Shown here in pieces: positions 6,701 through 16,124 of a stretch of DNA of 63,330 bases. Under the pieces are notes generated by a model, which saw nothing but the letters and a program-made list of their open reading frames with translations, had not been told where the DNA came from and searched no databases. Position numbers and translations under genes: made by a program. The DNA is from a virus. The stretch's first letter is position 1, and the number at the start of each line of letters is the position of its first letter. The stretch lies in IMG/VR virus record IMGVR_UViG_3300043409_002192, positions 1-63,330 of that record; one strand, given 5' to 3'.

Positions 6701-9700
6701 TGGTCGAAGGTTTCCTCGGTGGCGGTGGCGGCGCGGTAGGCATCCACGCCCATGATGACGGGATCGCCGAAAGCGGTGAAACCCCCACCCAAGCCAAGAT
6801 CAGGATTGCCCACCGTGCGGTTGCCGGAGGTTTCTGCTTCGGCTTGGCCGGTGAGGTCATTGAGGGCGGTGAGGTCCACGCCAGCAGCGCGGAGGGCGTC
6901 TTCGAAGGATTGGGATTGGAGAATGGAATTGCTGTCAGGATTGAAGCGTTGGGACAGCGGGATGACGTTGCCCTGCTCGTCGCGGGTGATCGGGTCGGCG
7001 GATTTGATTTGGGATGCGGATGCGTAGATCTGCCCGTTAAATCGGTCGAACCCGTTGCCCCAGTTGCTTAGTTCTTCTGCCCGAATGAGGGCTTCAAACT
7101 CGATGGGGACAACCCCGGCCATCAAGGCTACTTTTGCTGTTTTAGCTTTGTCCGTGTCGTCGCCGGCGGTTCTGTCAAAATTAGCGTAACTCAGAGCATT
7201 TGTGTCTCCAGCCCCGTCGCCTTGAATCCATTCGTCAAATTCTTGTGCTTGGTCTTCAGATAGCTCAAATGTTGGAATTTCGATCTCGGCGCGGCCGGCG
7301 CGACGGAGTATTTCGTTTGCCCTTCTCGCTGCAAAAATGCGATGTGACCCCGTTAACGCTCTGTCCCCCAATCGTAAGATCGGGCGGCCATTCCATTTTC
7401 CAGATTTGGCAAACTCCCGAGCCATGGCAGCAACGTGCTTTTCCCGACCGGGGTATATCTCGTTAACAGGTTCAAGATACTCAGGATCAATGGAATCGTT
7501 TGGTTGCAATAACTCCAGTCCCGCCGCCTGCGCCGCCGCGTCCACCATGCGCTGCGCCGTCTCCATGTCACCGGCTTCCACGGCGGCCATGTATTCGGCG
7601 TCATGCAGGCGGTCGGTTGTCGTGATGGAAAAGGAGTTGACGGCAGCGCCGGATTGTGTTGGATTCGCTTCGTCAGCAATGACACGACCGGCCGCCCCGT
7701 CAGGGGCCAAGGCAACTGTTTTTGCCTTGGTTCCACCGTCAGTCTTCGCAAGAGGGCTGACGGTTTTGCTTGTCCACGGCATCCCTTCCCAACCGTTTCC
7801 GTAGGCTTTTTCCGCAGCAATGGCGAACTTGGAAATCAGCCATTCTGACGCCTTTTTGACCTCTGCCAAGGTCGTAGGCTTTGATAGTCTGAAATCATCG
7901 TTATTAAAACCAAACTGCTTTTCGCGGAAGACAGACGGATCATGATTGGCAATCCGGTATTTTTTCACCTCGCCACCTGCAAATGCATCATCGTCTGCCC
8001 AGTCAGGTATGCCTACATCATTAAAATCAGCCGCCGGGCGGATCATAAAATATTGGCTTCCAGTAGTCGCGCCTTGGTATTGTATTTCAACGCCAATAGC
8101 TTTGGCCAGTTCTGATGCTTCCTGCGTGCTTTCATGAATGTAATCCAGCGGAAAGTCAGGATTGAAATCAACATCCGTTGGCTCCATGGATTTTAATCTA
8201 TCCAACGCTGATGCGTAATGATCATTGGCAGGCAAGGAATCCTCAAAGGATTGAGACTGTAAAGGCTGAGCTTCATACCATCGCTGGAACGCATCATAGG
8301 CACTGGCAGCCGTTTTTCCTTCGCCTCCAGATATTCCTCCTTCACTTAGAACAGTCCAACTTTGATTGCGCTTGTAAAGATTTGGAAGAAAAGTCGAATT
8401 TTCACCAGGAGCAATTAATTCCCAACCTTTTGGCAACTGGCGTTTTACTTCTTCTGGCGACATTTGATTTTGGACTTCTGAAAACACTGGCAATCCAGTT
8501 TCGTTTTGCAGATTTAAATATTCCACTGGCTCCACGCCTTCTTCCTTTTCAATCAGCACAAAGAACTCGCCATCAATGACCCGATGCCCGGCTACCCCGT
8601 ATTCCTGCCCGTCCAGATAAACAGAGGTTCCCACTGGAGCCCCGTTTCGAAGCCATGAAGGCGCGGGAACAGGATTGGCTTCCAAATCCTGCACAAGATC
8701 CGCCAGTTGCTTCTGCTTTTTCTCAAGGTCTGTCTGCCGGGCGAATGGTGTTTCCGCCACTTTTTGAAGGCTGAGGATACTGGATTCCCGCTCTTTCACC
8801 AATTGGCCAAGAGCAGTGATTTCCGCAGTGATACCGCGAAGGGTGTAGTCCAATGAACCCACGGCGACATTCCGCACCAGATGGTCTGTGGCCCCGCGGA
8901 GTTCGATCTTCCGGACTGGTTCCGTAGAGGCCAGAGAACGCTGGCGGAAAGCACGGATTTCAAAGCCCCGGTATTCTCCGATAGTGGTCCATTGAATCGC
9001 GGTGTTGAACGTCTCCTGAATGGGCAGCTGCTCCACGGCATCCGCCAATGTGTTTTCAGCGGTGTCCTTGTCGGTGATGGTCTTTCCATCCAGCACGATG
9101 GAAAACTTCTGTTCCCGTGCTTTGGCGAAAGTGTCAGCGTCAATGCTCAGTTCAGGAATGCGGCCGGAGTAATACCGGATGTCACGTTCTAGGGAAGGAA
9201 TACGGTTCTTGGCATTGGCGATGGCCTGCCAGTGGCTCCGCTGTTTATCAAGGAGCTTGTTCACGTCCTTGTTCAGCTTTTCGCGCATAAGGATGCGGGG
9301 ATCACCGGCAGCGGCAGAGAATGTTTCCTCAAAGCCTCCGCCCCCTTCCTCTTCCATGTCCACGCCATCGCCTTCAATCACGCGAAGGGAGCCGTCCGCT
9401 TTCATGAATTTCTTGATGAAGCGGTCCTTTGTCAGGAGAATCTGCCACCGCCGGCCATCGTGACTGCCTTCGGTGATGTAGCGGTATTCCAGCACGGTAT
9501 TCCACCGGTTCCCCTGACGCCATCCACGGCCGTTCCGTTGCTCAAGGTCGCCAGGCATCCATGGGGCATCCAAATGGTGCATGGCCCGCATTTCCATCTG
9601 GGCATTCACCCCGGTCCCCATGGTTTCCGTGCTGCCAATGGCGACACGGATCAAACCTTCCTGCATTTTCTCGGCGGCAATCTTCCGCTCATCAGCGGAA

Positions 9701-12700
9701 AGGTCAGAGAAAATAACAATCTCATCTTCGGAAAGGCCAGCTTCGATCAGCTTGTTTTTGAGGTCCTTGGCCACATTGAAGACAGGCACTTTCACCTTGC
9801 CCTTCTCCTTGTTGCCGCGCTCCACAAAGTCAGAGAAACCCGTCTGCATGAACACCATTTGCGTGCTCTTTGGGTGTTCTCCGTAGTGCCGCATGATGTT
9901 TTTGGCGGCCCGGTAAACCTTGCTATCAGGCGTATCCAGTGCGTTCGGTTCGATCAGACGGTAATCCATGGAGGACTTCACGCCTTCGCCTTCAATCATG
10001 ATCGGCATTTCGGGGGCACCGCTGCGCATGGCATCCCGTTTCTGCTTGCCATTCATGTTTTTCCAACGGCGGTAACGGGCGGATAACTGCTCCTTGTGCG
10101 CTTTCTGCACGGCACTCATGGGGCTGATTTCATTCACCACTTGTTTGAATGGGCGTCCGATGGCGTCTTCGGTGCGTTCGTCACGGTCACTGCGGGGCTC
10201 AAACTCCGGCATGTCATCAGCAAACACGATGTCGAGGTATTGCCCAATCATCCGGCGGAGTTCCGGCAGGTTCACGAAGGAGGAAAGGCGTTCCACCGGT
10301 TCCCACTCGCTGGCACTGTTGAGTTCTACTTCTGTGGTGCTGGAGGCGAAGGAATTGAACCAATCATCCCAGCCGGCAATGCCGTCCCGCTTCATCACGT
10401 CATCCATGATGTAGCGCATCATGTTAAACACCTCATTCAGGGTGTTGGTGATAGGAGTCCCGGTAAACAGGTGAATCCCATTGCCTCCGTTGTTCCGCTT
10501 CACGTAATCAGCCAGTAATCCCAGCATGATCCCGCGCTTGCTGCCGTTTTTGTTCAGGCCCTTGAGCTTCTGCTTGGTGCTGAGAGGCAGCTTTTTGAAG
10601 ATGTGCGCTTCATCGACAATCACCATGTCTACGCCCAAATCTTCGAAGAACACGGAATCCGGGTTCTCGGCCATCTGCCGGGCCTTTTCGATCATGGCTT
10701 TGACCTTCTCGCGCTCCTTCACCAATTCCTTGGCAGTGGGGCTGCGGAGTTTCTTCAGAGCGTCAGGATCATCCATATCCTCAATGGACAGGCTGGCGTT
10801 GTCATCTTCGGCAGCGGCAATGGCGGCCTGTTCCAGTTGTTCGATTTCCTCACGAACCAAGGCTTCCACGGATTCCGGACGGAGAGACAAACGGGAAATC
10901 AGACTGTGGGGAATCACTACGGCGTCCCACTCATCCAGTGCGATCTGGGCGAGAGTGGCGGCACGGGTGGCCGGGTTAAAGTTGTCCACGAACAACACCT
11001 TCCCGCCGGGATAGGCAGACTGGATTTCAGCGGCCACCTGTCGGGCATTGGCATTGTGGGCAAGGATGATTGGTTTACGCGCCCGGCCCAACCGGCGGCT
11101 TTCCATGACAAGGCCAGCCATGACAAGAGTTTTGCCAGTGCCGACCTCATGAGCATTCAGCGAGCGACCGGTGACCACACCACGCCAGACGGCATTCTGT
11201 TGGTGTTGCCGGAGATTGAACGGACCATTCCCCTTGGAAACAGCCAAGCCTTCAAATGCAAGGTGGCTGCCATCGTAATTTGGCAGAGCGATGGCATTGT
11301 AAACCTCGTTATAGTTTTTCTCCAAGCGTCCGGCGCGTTCCGGATCCTGCCAGAGCCATTTCGTGAACTCTTCCCGGATGGCTTCCACCTTGGCGTTTGC
11401 TTCCTTGGTCGCCTTTTCATTCACGGGCTGGCTACCGTCTTCCTGCCGGGGGTATTTGATCACCACGGTCGCGTTGTTCATGGCAGCGGATACCAACTTG
11501 CGGAAGGAGTAATCGGCCACGCCCCATGTGGTCGTGGCTTCCGGCTTGCGGGTCAGGCCATCGTCCATTTGCACTTTCCAGCCCTGCGGCATCTTGTCGA
11601 TCTTCACCCCTGAATCTGTATTCAGGAGAGACTGGACAAACTCCACATAATCCTTCGACGGTACCCAAGTAGCTCCGATCTTCGCTTCAATCTGGAAGTA
11701 AGGGATATCGGCAGGAATCACCGCAGCAAGGGCGTCAATGTTCCGGTCCATGTCCATCACGCCCTGTTCCTTGGCATCAAGGGCTTGACGGTATTTTTCC
11801 CGGACATTGCCGGCGAGGTAGATGTCCGTGGGTTCGTAGGTGCCCACCGGGGTCTTGTAAATCTGATTGGTGGCAAACAGTTCCTTCTCCACCTCATCCA
11901 CCGTGGTCTTGGCCTTTACTGCAATGGAGGGAAGATCCAGAACTAAGGAGGCATTGCGGGCGAGGACGTAGGCATCCGCGATGGAAGGATTCTTAATGCT
12001 CCGAACGCCCCGCAGCACGTCCTTGGTGAAAATGTCGGCTTTTATCACGGTGTCGCCATTCACCTTTTCCAAGGCCATCAGCATAGGCATAAACGGATCG
12101 CCTACCCGAGCCATGATAGAAATCCCTTCACTCCTCCGGATGGATTTGTGCGCTTTGGTGAACGCGTCGTATTGATCATTCAACTGCTTCCGCAGGCCGG
12201 TGGAATCGCGATTGTTGCGCTGGGCATCCAGCAAAGCCCCGACTGTCCGACGGATTTCCACCAGGTCTTTGATTTGAGCTTCCCGCTTGGCCGTTTTGGC
12301 GGCGTCCTTCACGGCATACTTCACCACATTGGAAAGCGGCTTCAGATGGTCACCATCGACCACGTAAAGGCCATCATCTGTTCTTACCACGCTGCCCTGT
12401 CGGTCATTGGAATTGTTGGTGACGTAGCTATCAGCTTGGCCAGCGGTCAGTGATGGAACGTAAGCGGCATCTTTCGGCAGCATTTCCGCCACCTTGGCCA
12501 AGCGCTCTGGCAGGTCGTCAGTGCGGTTCACAATCATCCCTGGCCGGTAGCTCGTGGTGCCGTGGCCGTGATTGAGCACTCCCAGAATGTTTTCCGGGTG
12601 GTCGGCGAAGTATTCATTGATTTCCACATCCGTCCCACTTGGGGTCCGGACGCTCTTGAGATTGAGGAATCCGCTTTCACGCGGGTCGCTTGGTTTCTCC

Positions 12701-14160
12701 AGCTTTTGGAAAACAAGAATGTCCGTCACAACACTGGTGCCGGCGTATTCCTTGAAGGCACCTGTGGGCAAACGGAAGGCGGCCACCAGTTTCCCACGCT
12801 TGGCCATTTCAATGCGGGAGCGGATGCCCTTCTTGTCCATGGTGCCATTGGAGGTAATGCCCACCACGAGGCCGCCGGGGCGGGTTTGATCCAGTGCCTT
12901 GATGAAAAAGTAATCGTGAAGCACTGCGCCGATGGCGTCATACCGCTTGTCCACGGGAATTCCATTGGAGAACGGCCAGTTCCCAATAACCATATCGTAG
13001 AAGTTATCACTGGTCTTGCTTTGCTCGTAGGGTTTAATCTGGATGTTCGCCTGCGGGAAGAGGATTTTAGCCATGCCTCCGCTGACTTCATCCATTTCAA
13101 TGCCGGTCAGGGTGGAATTGGCGGCAATGTCTGGCGGCATGAGACTGAAGAAGTTTCCAATACCCATGGACGGCTCCAGCACACGGCCCCCCGTGAAGCC
13201 AAGAGCCTTCACGATGTCATACACAGCCTTCACCGTGGGCGGGTCGGTGTAGTGGGCATTGATGATGCTGGTTTGCATCCCCTCCCATTCCTTCTGTCCC
13301 AAATGATCCCGCAGCCATTCGTCTTCTTTTTCCCATCCGGCTTTTGGCTTGGACTTGGACCACGATCCTTGGAAAAGCTCTTGGCCGAATGATCCCCACC
13401 CCATGTAACCGGCCAGAGTATCCAGTTCTTCCTGAGTAGGTTCCCGATTGGCGGTGCGGAGGTCCTGGTAAACCTCAATCGCTTTCTGATTCCGGGCAAA
13501 CTTGGACTTGGGTCCACCGCCAACAATGGCTTCCGGGTTGGTCAGCTGATAATTGGCACGACTTGGCGCTTTCTCTGCCGGGGCGCGAACATCAGGCGCT
13601 ACGCTAGGCTTGCGCTTTCTTCTGCGTCCTCCGGTGTCATCAGGTCGCCTAATACTTCGATCGACGCCTGAATCATTGGTTCCGGGTGATTCTGATCCCC
13701 CAGTTCCTGCCATCGATTCATCATTTTGGCTTCCATCACCCGGGCGTAATGCAGGGTTATCCCCGCTTCGTTCAGTTGCATCCACCGCCGGGGGCAATGC
13801 TCCTTCCAGAACTCCACCATCTCCTTCATCTTGGGTGAGACTCCCGGCCACTCCTGCGCTATCTTGAGTGATTCCGTCTTGATTTCCTGGGCGTAAGTCG
13901 GGTTCATTTGCGGTAATGTCGGCTAAGTTGGTAGGTTCGTCAATCTCTGGCTTGGGAGCCAAGGCAGCCCTGAGCGTTTTCACGTTCTTCATGGTCATCA
14001 CCATGACCTCTTTGACGGCTTGCAGTTCCGCTTCCTCCTGTGAGCGCAGATAGCCTGGACTGTCCATGATGGTCTGCACCCGTGCCTTAAGGCCGGTCCG
14101 GACGACTTTGGGGAGGCTGATGGTCTGAAGACAGCCGCGAAGGTTGGGGGAAGAGAGCAT
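3712..14160 (-). CDS. Giant polyvalent protein: N6-adenine methyltransferase + SNF2 helicase + ParB-like + C-terminal phage module
   Basis: This 3,482-aa protein belongs to the large polyvalent proteins known from phages and conjugative elements (DarB-like). After a disordered N-terminus of about 200 aa there is an N6-adenine methyltransferase domain: SAM motif EPSMGIGNFF near 328 and catalytic-type GNWPFS. A SNF2-type helicase follows, with EVGTGKT near 1007, VDEAH near 1180 and QRNGRGWRQGN near 1543. A ParB-like patch (TGSHRIFAARR) lies near 2273, then coiled-coil stretches. A C-terminal module (PFIRTPYNIF near 3120, IPYGRIEPIATVLG) recalls the LPD38-type domain. Such proteins are thought to enter the host with the DNA and protect it from restriction, or act on it early. 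It is the last gene of the leftward block, directly after 14163-14393. The large rightward frames within it are shadows. Confidence 0.85.
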   Translation of the reverse strand: MLSSPNLRGCLQTISLPKVVRTGLKARVQTIMDSPGYLRSQEEAELQAVKEVMVMTMKNVKTLRAALAPKPEIDEPTNLADITANEPDLRPGNQDGITQDSAGVAGSLTQDEGDGGVLEGALPPAVDATERSGDNPALRPGDGSQNDESMAGTGGSESPGTNDSGVDRSIRRPDDTGGRRRKRKPSVAPDVRAPAEKAPSRANYQLTNPEAIVGGGPKSKFARNQKAIEVYQDLRTANREPTQEELDTLAGYMGWGSFGQELFQGSWSKSKPKAGWEKEDEWLRDHLGQKEWEGMQTSIINAHYTDPPTVKAVYDIVKALGFTGGRVLEPSMGIGNFFSLMPPDIAANSTLTGIEMDEVSGGMAKILFPQANIQIKPYEQSKTSDNFYDMVIGNWPFSNGIPVDKRYDAIGAVLHDYFFIKALDQTRPGGLVVGITSNGTMDKKGIRSRIEMAKRGKLVAAFRLPTGAFKEYAGTSVVTDILVFQKLEKPSDPRESGFLNLKSVRTPSGTDVEINEYFADHPENILGVLNHGHGTTSYRPGMIVNRTDDLPERLAKVAEMLPKDAAYVPSLTAGQADSYVTNNSNDRQGSVVRTDDGLYVVDGDHLKPLSNVVKYAVKDAAKTAKREAQIKDLVEIRRTVGALLDAQRNNRDSTGLRKQLNDQYDAFTKAHKSIRRSEGISIMARVGDPFMPMLMALEKVNGDTVIKADIFTKDVLRGVRSIKNPSIADAYVLARNASLVLDLPSIAVKAKTTVDEVEKELFATNQIYKTPVGTYEPTDIYLAGNVREKYRQALDAKEQGVMDMDRNIDALAAVIPADIPYFQIEAKIGATWVPSKDYVEFVQSLLNTDSGVKIDKMPQGWKVQMDDGLTRKPEATTTWGVADYSFRKLVSAAMNNATVVIKYPRQEDGSQPVNEKATKEANAKVEAIREEFTKWLWQDPERAGRLEKNYNEVYNAIALPNYDGSHLAFEGLAVSKGNGPFNLRQHQQNAVWRGVVTGRSLNAHEVGTGKTLVMAGLVMESRRLGRARKPIILAHNANARQVAAEIQSAYPGGKVLFVDNFNPATRAATLAQIALDEWDAVVIPHSLISRLSLRPESVEALVREEIEQLEQAAIAAAEDDNASLSIEDMDDPDALKKLRSPTAKELVKEREKVKAMIEKARQMAENPDSVFFEDLGVDMVIVDEAHIFKKLPLSTKQKLKGLNKNGSKRGIMLGLLADYVKRNNGGNGIHLFTGTPITNTLNEVFNMMRYIMDDVMKRDGIAGWDDWFNSFASSTTEVELNSASEWEPVERLSSFVNLPELRRMIGQYLDIVFADDMPEFEPRSDRDERTEDAIGRPFKQVVNEISPMSAVQKAHKEQLSARYRRWKNMNGKQKRDAMRSGAPEMPIMIEGEGVKSSMDYRLIEPNALDTPDSKVYRAAKNIMRHYGEHPKSTQMVFMQTGFSDFVERGNKEKGKVKVPVFNVAKDLKNKLIEAGLSEDEIVIFSDLSADERKIAAEKMQEGLIRVAIGSTETMGTGVNAQMEMRAMHHLDAPWMPGDLEQRNGRGWRQGNRWNTVLEYRYITEGSHDGRRWQILLTKDRFIKKFMKADGSLRVIEGDGVDMEEEGGGGFEETFSAAAGDPRILMREKLNKDVNKLLDKQRSHWQAIANAKNRIPSLERDIRYYSGRIPELSIDADTFAKAREQKFSIVLDGKTITDKDTAENTLADAVEQLPIQETFNTAIQWTTIGEYRGFEIRAFRQRSLASTEPVRKIELRGATDHLVRNVAVGSLDYTLRGITAEITALGQLVKERESSILSLQKVAETPFARQTDLEKKQKQLADLVQDLEANPVPAPSWLRNGAPVGTSVYLDGQEYGVAGHRVIDGEFFVLIEKEEGVEPVEYLNLQNETGLPVFSEVQNQMSPEEVKRQLPKGWELIAPGENSTFLPNLYKRNQSWTVLSEGGISGGEGKTAASAYDAFQRWYEAQPLQSQSFEDSLPANDHYASALDRLKSMEPTDVDFNPDFPLDYIHESTQEASELAKAIGVEIQYQGATTGSQYFMIRPAADFNDVGIPDWADDDAFAGGEVKKYRIANHDPSVFREKQFGFNNDDFRLSKPTTLAEVKKASEWLISKFAIAAEKAYGNGWEGMPWTSKTVSPLAKTDGGTKAKTVALAPDGAAGRVIADEANPTQSGAAVNSFSITTTDRLHDAEYMAAVEAGDMETAQRMVDAAAQAAGLELLQPNDSIDPEYLEPVNEIYPGREKHVAAMAREFAKSGKWNGRPILRLGDRALTGSHRIFAARRANEILRRAGRAEIEIPTFELSEDQAQEFDEWIQGDGAGDTNALSYANFDRTAGDDTDKAKTAKVALMAGVVPIEFEALIRAEELSNWGNGFDRFNGQIYASASQIKSADPITRDEQGNVIPLSQRFNPDSNSILQSQSFEDALRAAGVDLTALNDLTGQAEAETSGNRTVGNPDLGLGGGFTAFGDPVIMGVDAYRAATATEETFDQWDAAARAMLADDYEGTVQRLMANGLQGGQLTPELTRAAQMIVERESRNPLTGPRQRRLQALVYAYRQAGTEQARGLASRRDPFKTPEARHREFLAKQIFTPPAKVRKKMEEAKTAAERQKILDEDAKRIRRIEMEFAKMGVTLDDLFSGGIQLSLRKAAIIGQTAATLGAKEAKAAILLQGGEKTFIDIGKEVGLTPQEVRAVKEKMMTKLAEQLRAMRVRAKAAAGLQSSPLGSQPADLVDVDFAAMAAMSDADAEAEIQKLIRQMGYFPDKQQGKRKTVKRKRLFQPPAAGTGMSLDEYAALPRLPRQDGTQPRIPGTTPPADNSIPPGPGKTWERNIPQQELGLGLNEPVEMEISVLNGADMANVEDMVRLARLAQTVEGHPLDMVQEYWINNLLSGPQTQVVNISGNAAASAWELTVQRGMEAVWNLAIRDKKGAQFGEFRYMAKAIFPGVARGYRLMSKAWRTETDWFDYDVMNNEPELFETGPKGEGRRVAIPDSLGRIGTPGAKSLPGAVIDLAKGKGWKGASVGSTVRIPGRALMAVDGFFKGAVAQLEAAAQAYRIAKAEGLSGEPMQKRMNALLYTPGSQAWQLAVEKARELTFQTELPESLKPLQQWKNSSRLLGFILPFIRTPYNIFRAGIRKSPLGMAHLLYQLGKSGLVKISGGRVGLTPATSPQMMQWLAEQTIAMAALALLKGAAEGDDDDEEKTFLITGSPPADFAERDLQERVAGGSYIIRIGDTKIPYGRIEPIATVLGSIIDALRIWKGGGDSAEKAGLVFGSLKDAALNKTFLSGLAAVFDSVKQPGKLADKGERFILNALVPNLIRQPVRNMDPLVRDSTTADWWYQLAPLGSGAEARVNTATGEDKQKSGNAISRLVIPATIESGKPTLSDIVLRKWNQANPGKPAWAPSSPERTQNLTIGGKPARVKLNAQAYKYLSVRSATLAKNALAGIPLKPTEDDVKRIKDAYEEGRRRAWGELKNRPVDQLGEVEK

Positions 14161-14162
14161 GA

Positions 14163-14393
14163 CTAGAAAAGGTTGTGCATGAGGGCGATTTCCAGCACTT
14201 CGAGAAGTTCTTCGGGGTGATCTTGGGAATGCTGCCGCTGATGGTAGTCGGATTGGCTCCAGCCTCCTCCACCCAAGGACGCTGGCGGGGCGGGTGGTTC
14301 CGGGGTGACGGACGACAGGGCACCTACCAGGGCAAAGACTGGCATCTGCAGGGCCACCATGGCACCCCGGGGCATTTGTCCTAAATTGATCAT
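14163..14393 (-). CDS. Small protein before the giant gene, unknown
   Basis: This 76-aa protein has a hydrophobic N-terminal half (GAMVALQMPVFALVGALSSV), which may be a membrane segment or signal-like helix, then a Pro/Gly linker and an acidic helical tail (HPEELLEVLEIALMH). It overlaps the upstream gene by ATGA and ends two bases before the giant gene starts, so it is part of the same operon. Confidence 0.6.
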   Translation of the reverse strand: MINLGQMPRGAMVALQMPVFALVGALSSVTPEPPAPPASLGGGGWSQSDYHQRQHSQDHPEELLEVLEIALMHNLF

Positions 14394-15229
14394 GGGTCGA
14401 GAATGACGGTGCTACGGTTTCCGCTGGTGTCCACGGTCATGGCAATCATGTCCTTGGTGTCTGAGAGATCCCGCAGCACAATAGCGGAGGTTCCCCCGCC
14501 GGTGGCTTTGCCTGCGAGAGCAGCGGCGACGATGCGCATCACATCGGCAGCGGTGTAGGATCCGTCAATGGCGGTGTCCCACGGGTTGCCGGATGATCCC
14601 GCATTGAGGACAGCCTCTCCCATGGTGCCGGGCTGGTTGAACTGGAGGGCGAGGGCATTCCAGATGGATTCCGCCACGTTGGCGCTGGTGAGGATGTCTC
14701 CGGTGACGTTGATGGCTGCTCCCAAGGTACCGAGAGCGCGGATGGTGCTGGTCAGTTGCCCGGTGCCGCCCAGTTCCGCGACGGCGTTGGCAAGTGCGGA
14801 CGCTGCTCCAGTGAGGTTTCCGCTGCCTGCCAGGGTGGCGGCGAGTTGCAGGAACCCTTCGGCGCTGGCGGTGATGTCCCCGCTGCCCGAGAGCGCGGCG
14901 ACCATGGAGATGATGAGGTCGGCCGTTCCGGTGATGTCCCCGCTGCCGGTCAGGGCAGAGTTGAGGTTACGCCCTTCCACTAGGGAAAACGGCACCAAAT
15001 CCCCCTCCCCGGCGAGTAGGTTTCGGGACGACATGCTGCCTGCTTTGCGCGGGAGGTTCCATGCTGTAGGCGGGTAAGTGCCCGCCGGGACTGCGGCAAG
15101 CTGCCCGTAGCTGGACGACTGATTGCGCCGGTCTCCTTTCATGTAGGCCGCCGGGGAACTGCCCTGCAATCCCGTGCGCCAATGGACGGGAAGCTGGTTC
15201 TGGAGAAAGCTGTTTTGAAGAAGGGCCAT
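14390..15229 (-). CDS. Virion-type protein with GSGDIT repeats
   Basis: This 279-aa protein has at its centre five imperfect repeats of about 22 aa built on LxGSGDITxxA (SALTGSGDITGTA, AALSGSGDITASA, ATLAGSGNLTGAA, then two diverged copies). Repeats of this kind are common in phage fibres and decoration proteins, where they form extended beta or helical rods. The C-terminal part (SYTAADVMRIVAAALAGKATGGG) resembles a segment often seen at the end of tail-fibre-like proteins. It is translationally coupled to the gene at 14163. An assignment as a virion protein is inferred from repeats and neighbours. Confidence 0.6.
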   Translation of the reverse strand: MALLQNSFLQNQLPVHWRTGLQGSSPAAYMKGDRRNQSSSYGQLAAVPAGTYPPTAWNLPRKAGSMSSRNLLAGEGDLVPFSLVEGRNLNSALTGSGDITGTADLIISMVAALSGSGDITASAEGFLQLAATLAGSGNLTGAASALANAVAELGGTGQLTSTIRALGTLGAAINVTGDILTSANVAESIWNALALQFNQPGTMGEAVLNAGSSGNPWDTAIDGSYTAADVMRIVAAALAGKATGGGTSAIVLRDLSDTKDMIAMTVDTSGNRSTVILDP

Positions 15230-15237
15230 GGCGTGTT

Positions 15238-16119
15238 TTATCCCCAGGCGAACTCGGTCGCGCCGTAGAAGTTGGAGGAAGCGCCTACTGCGGCCCCGGT
15301 GAAGAGGAGCCAGTGGAGGCAGGCACCGTCCTTGATGGTCGGGAGGGACGGGAACTGGTTCAGGAGATCCCGTTCAGCGGCGATGGAGACCGTGGTCAGC
15401 GGCAGAGTGGCCAAGGGGCGCACCAGACACAGCGCAGCCGTAGAGGCAGTTCCCGAGGCGATGGACAGGGTTACAGACGCTACGTTGCTGACTCCGGTGT
15501 CACCAGACGCCAGCGGGAGGAATGGACCGTAGTTGTTTGCCGCCGTGCCGGAGTGGACGATATGCGGGACGATGGCGGAAGCGGTGGCAGCTACGGTGAC
15601 GGGCAGGGAGCGGCCTGCTGTGGGGGTGGTGTTCGAGTAGCTGACGGCGATGTTGTGGGCGGTCGCCCCGGTGGTGGCACGGGCCACAAGGAACAGTCTG
15701 CACCCCTCGCCATTGGTGTAGCGCAGGGTAGGGGTCCCAGTCAGGGTATTGACCGTGGTATTCATGTTGATGCCCGGCCAGTAGCCCTGCATGTCACAAA
15801 GCATGAGCATGGCGGGGACTCCGGTGGCTACCCCGGTGAGGGCATACATGTTGAGGATGTGCTTCAGGTCGGACAAGACGTTGCCCCCGTGTCGGATACC
15901 AAAGATGTCTGTGCCGTTGCCGGTGGATTCATCACACGTTCTCCACGCCAGCGCGGTGCCGGGGAAGCTGTTGGCTACGGGAGTGCCTGCGAGGCTGCTG
16001 GTATCATACCAACGGCCTGCCGTGTAGGCGGCGGCTCCGGTAATCTTGTTCCAGTCGGCACGGTGGAATTTCCCCGAGGTGATGGAGGTAATGAGGGCGT
16101 CTTGCGAGTTGATGGCCAT
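15238..16119 (-). CDS. Virion-type structural protein, paralogue A
   Basis: This is a 293-aa, Ala/Thr/Ser-rich beta-type protein without signal peptide or membrane segments. It is a paralogue of the next gene upstream (16125-16988). Both share the block GPFLPLASGDTGVSNV versus GPFLALANGDTGVQSV and a following LVRPLA strand. The middle (HILNMYALTGVATGVPAMLM) aligns in position with the paralogue's HMLDYIGFYPL. Two tandem copies next to repeat-rich proteins suggest a virion decoration or fibre role. I cannot name a family. Confidence 0.6.
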   Translation of the reverse strand: MAINSQDALITSITSGKFHRADWNKITGAAAYTAGRWYDTSSLAGTPVANSFPGTALAWRTCDESTGNGTDIFGIRHGGNVLSDLKHILNMYALTGVATGVPAMLMLCDMQGYWPGINMNTTVNTLTGTPTLRYTNGEGCRLFLVARATTGATAHNIAVSYSNTTPTAGRSLPVTVAATASAIVPHIVHSGTAANNYGPFLPLASGDTGVSNVASVTLSIASGTASTAALCLVRPLATLPLTTVSIAAERDLLNQFPSLPTIKDGACLHWLLFTGAAVGASSNFYGATEFAWG

Positions 16120-16124
16120 GGCGT

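Noticed and set aside
5548-7071. Long rightward 507-codon frame
   Set aside because: It lies wholly inside the giant leftward gene, is rich in Gly and His from antisense coding, and has no domain.
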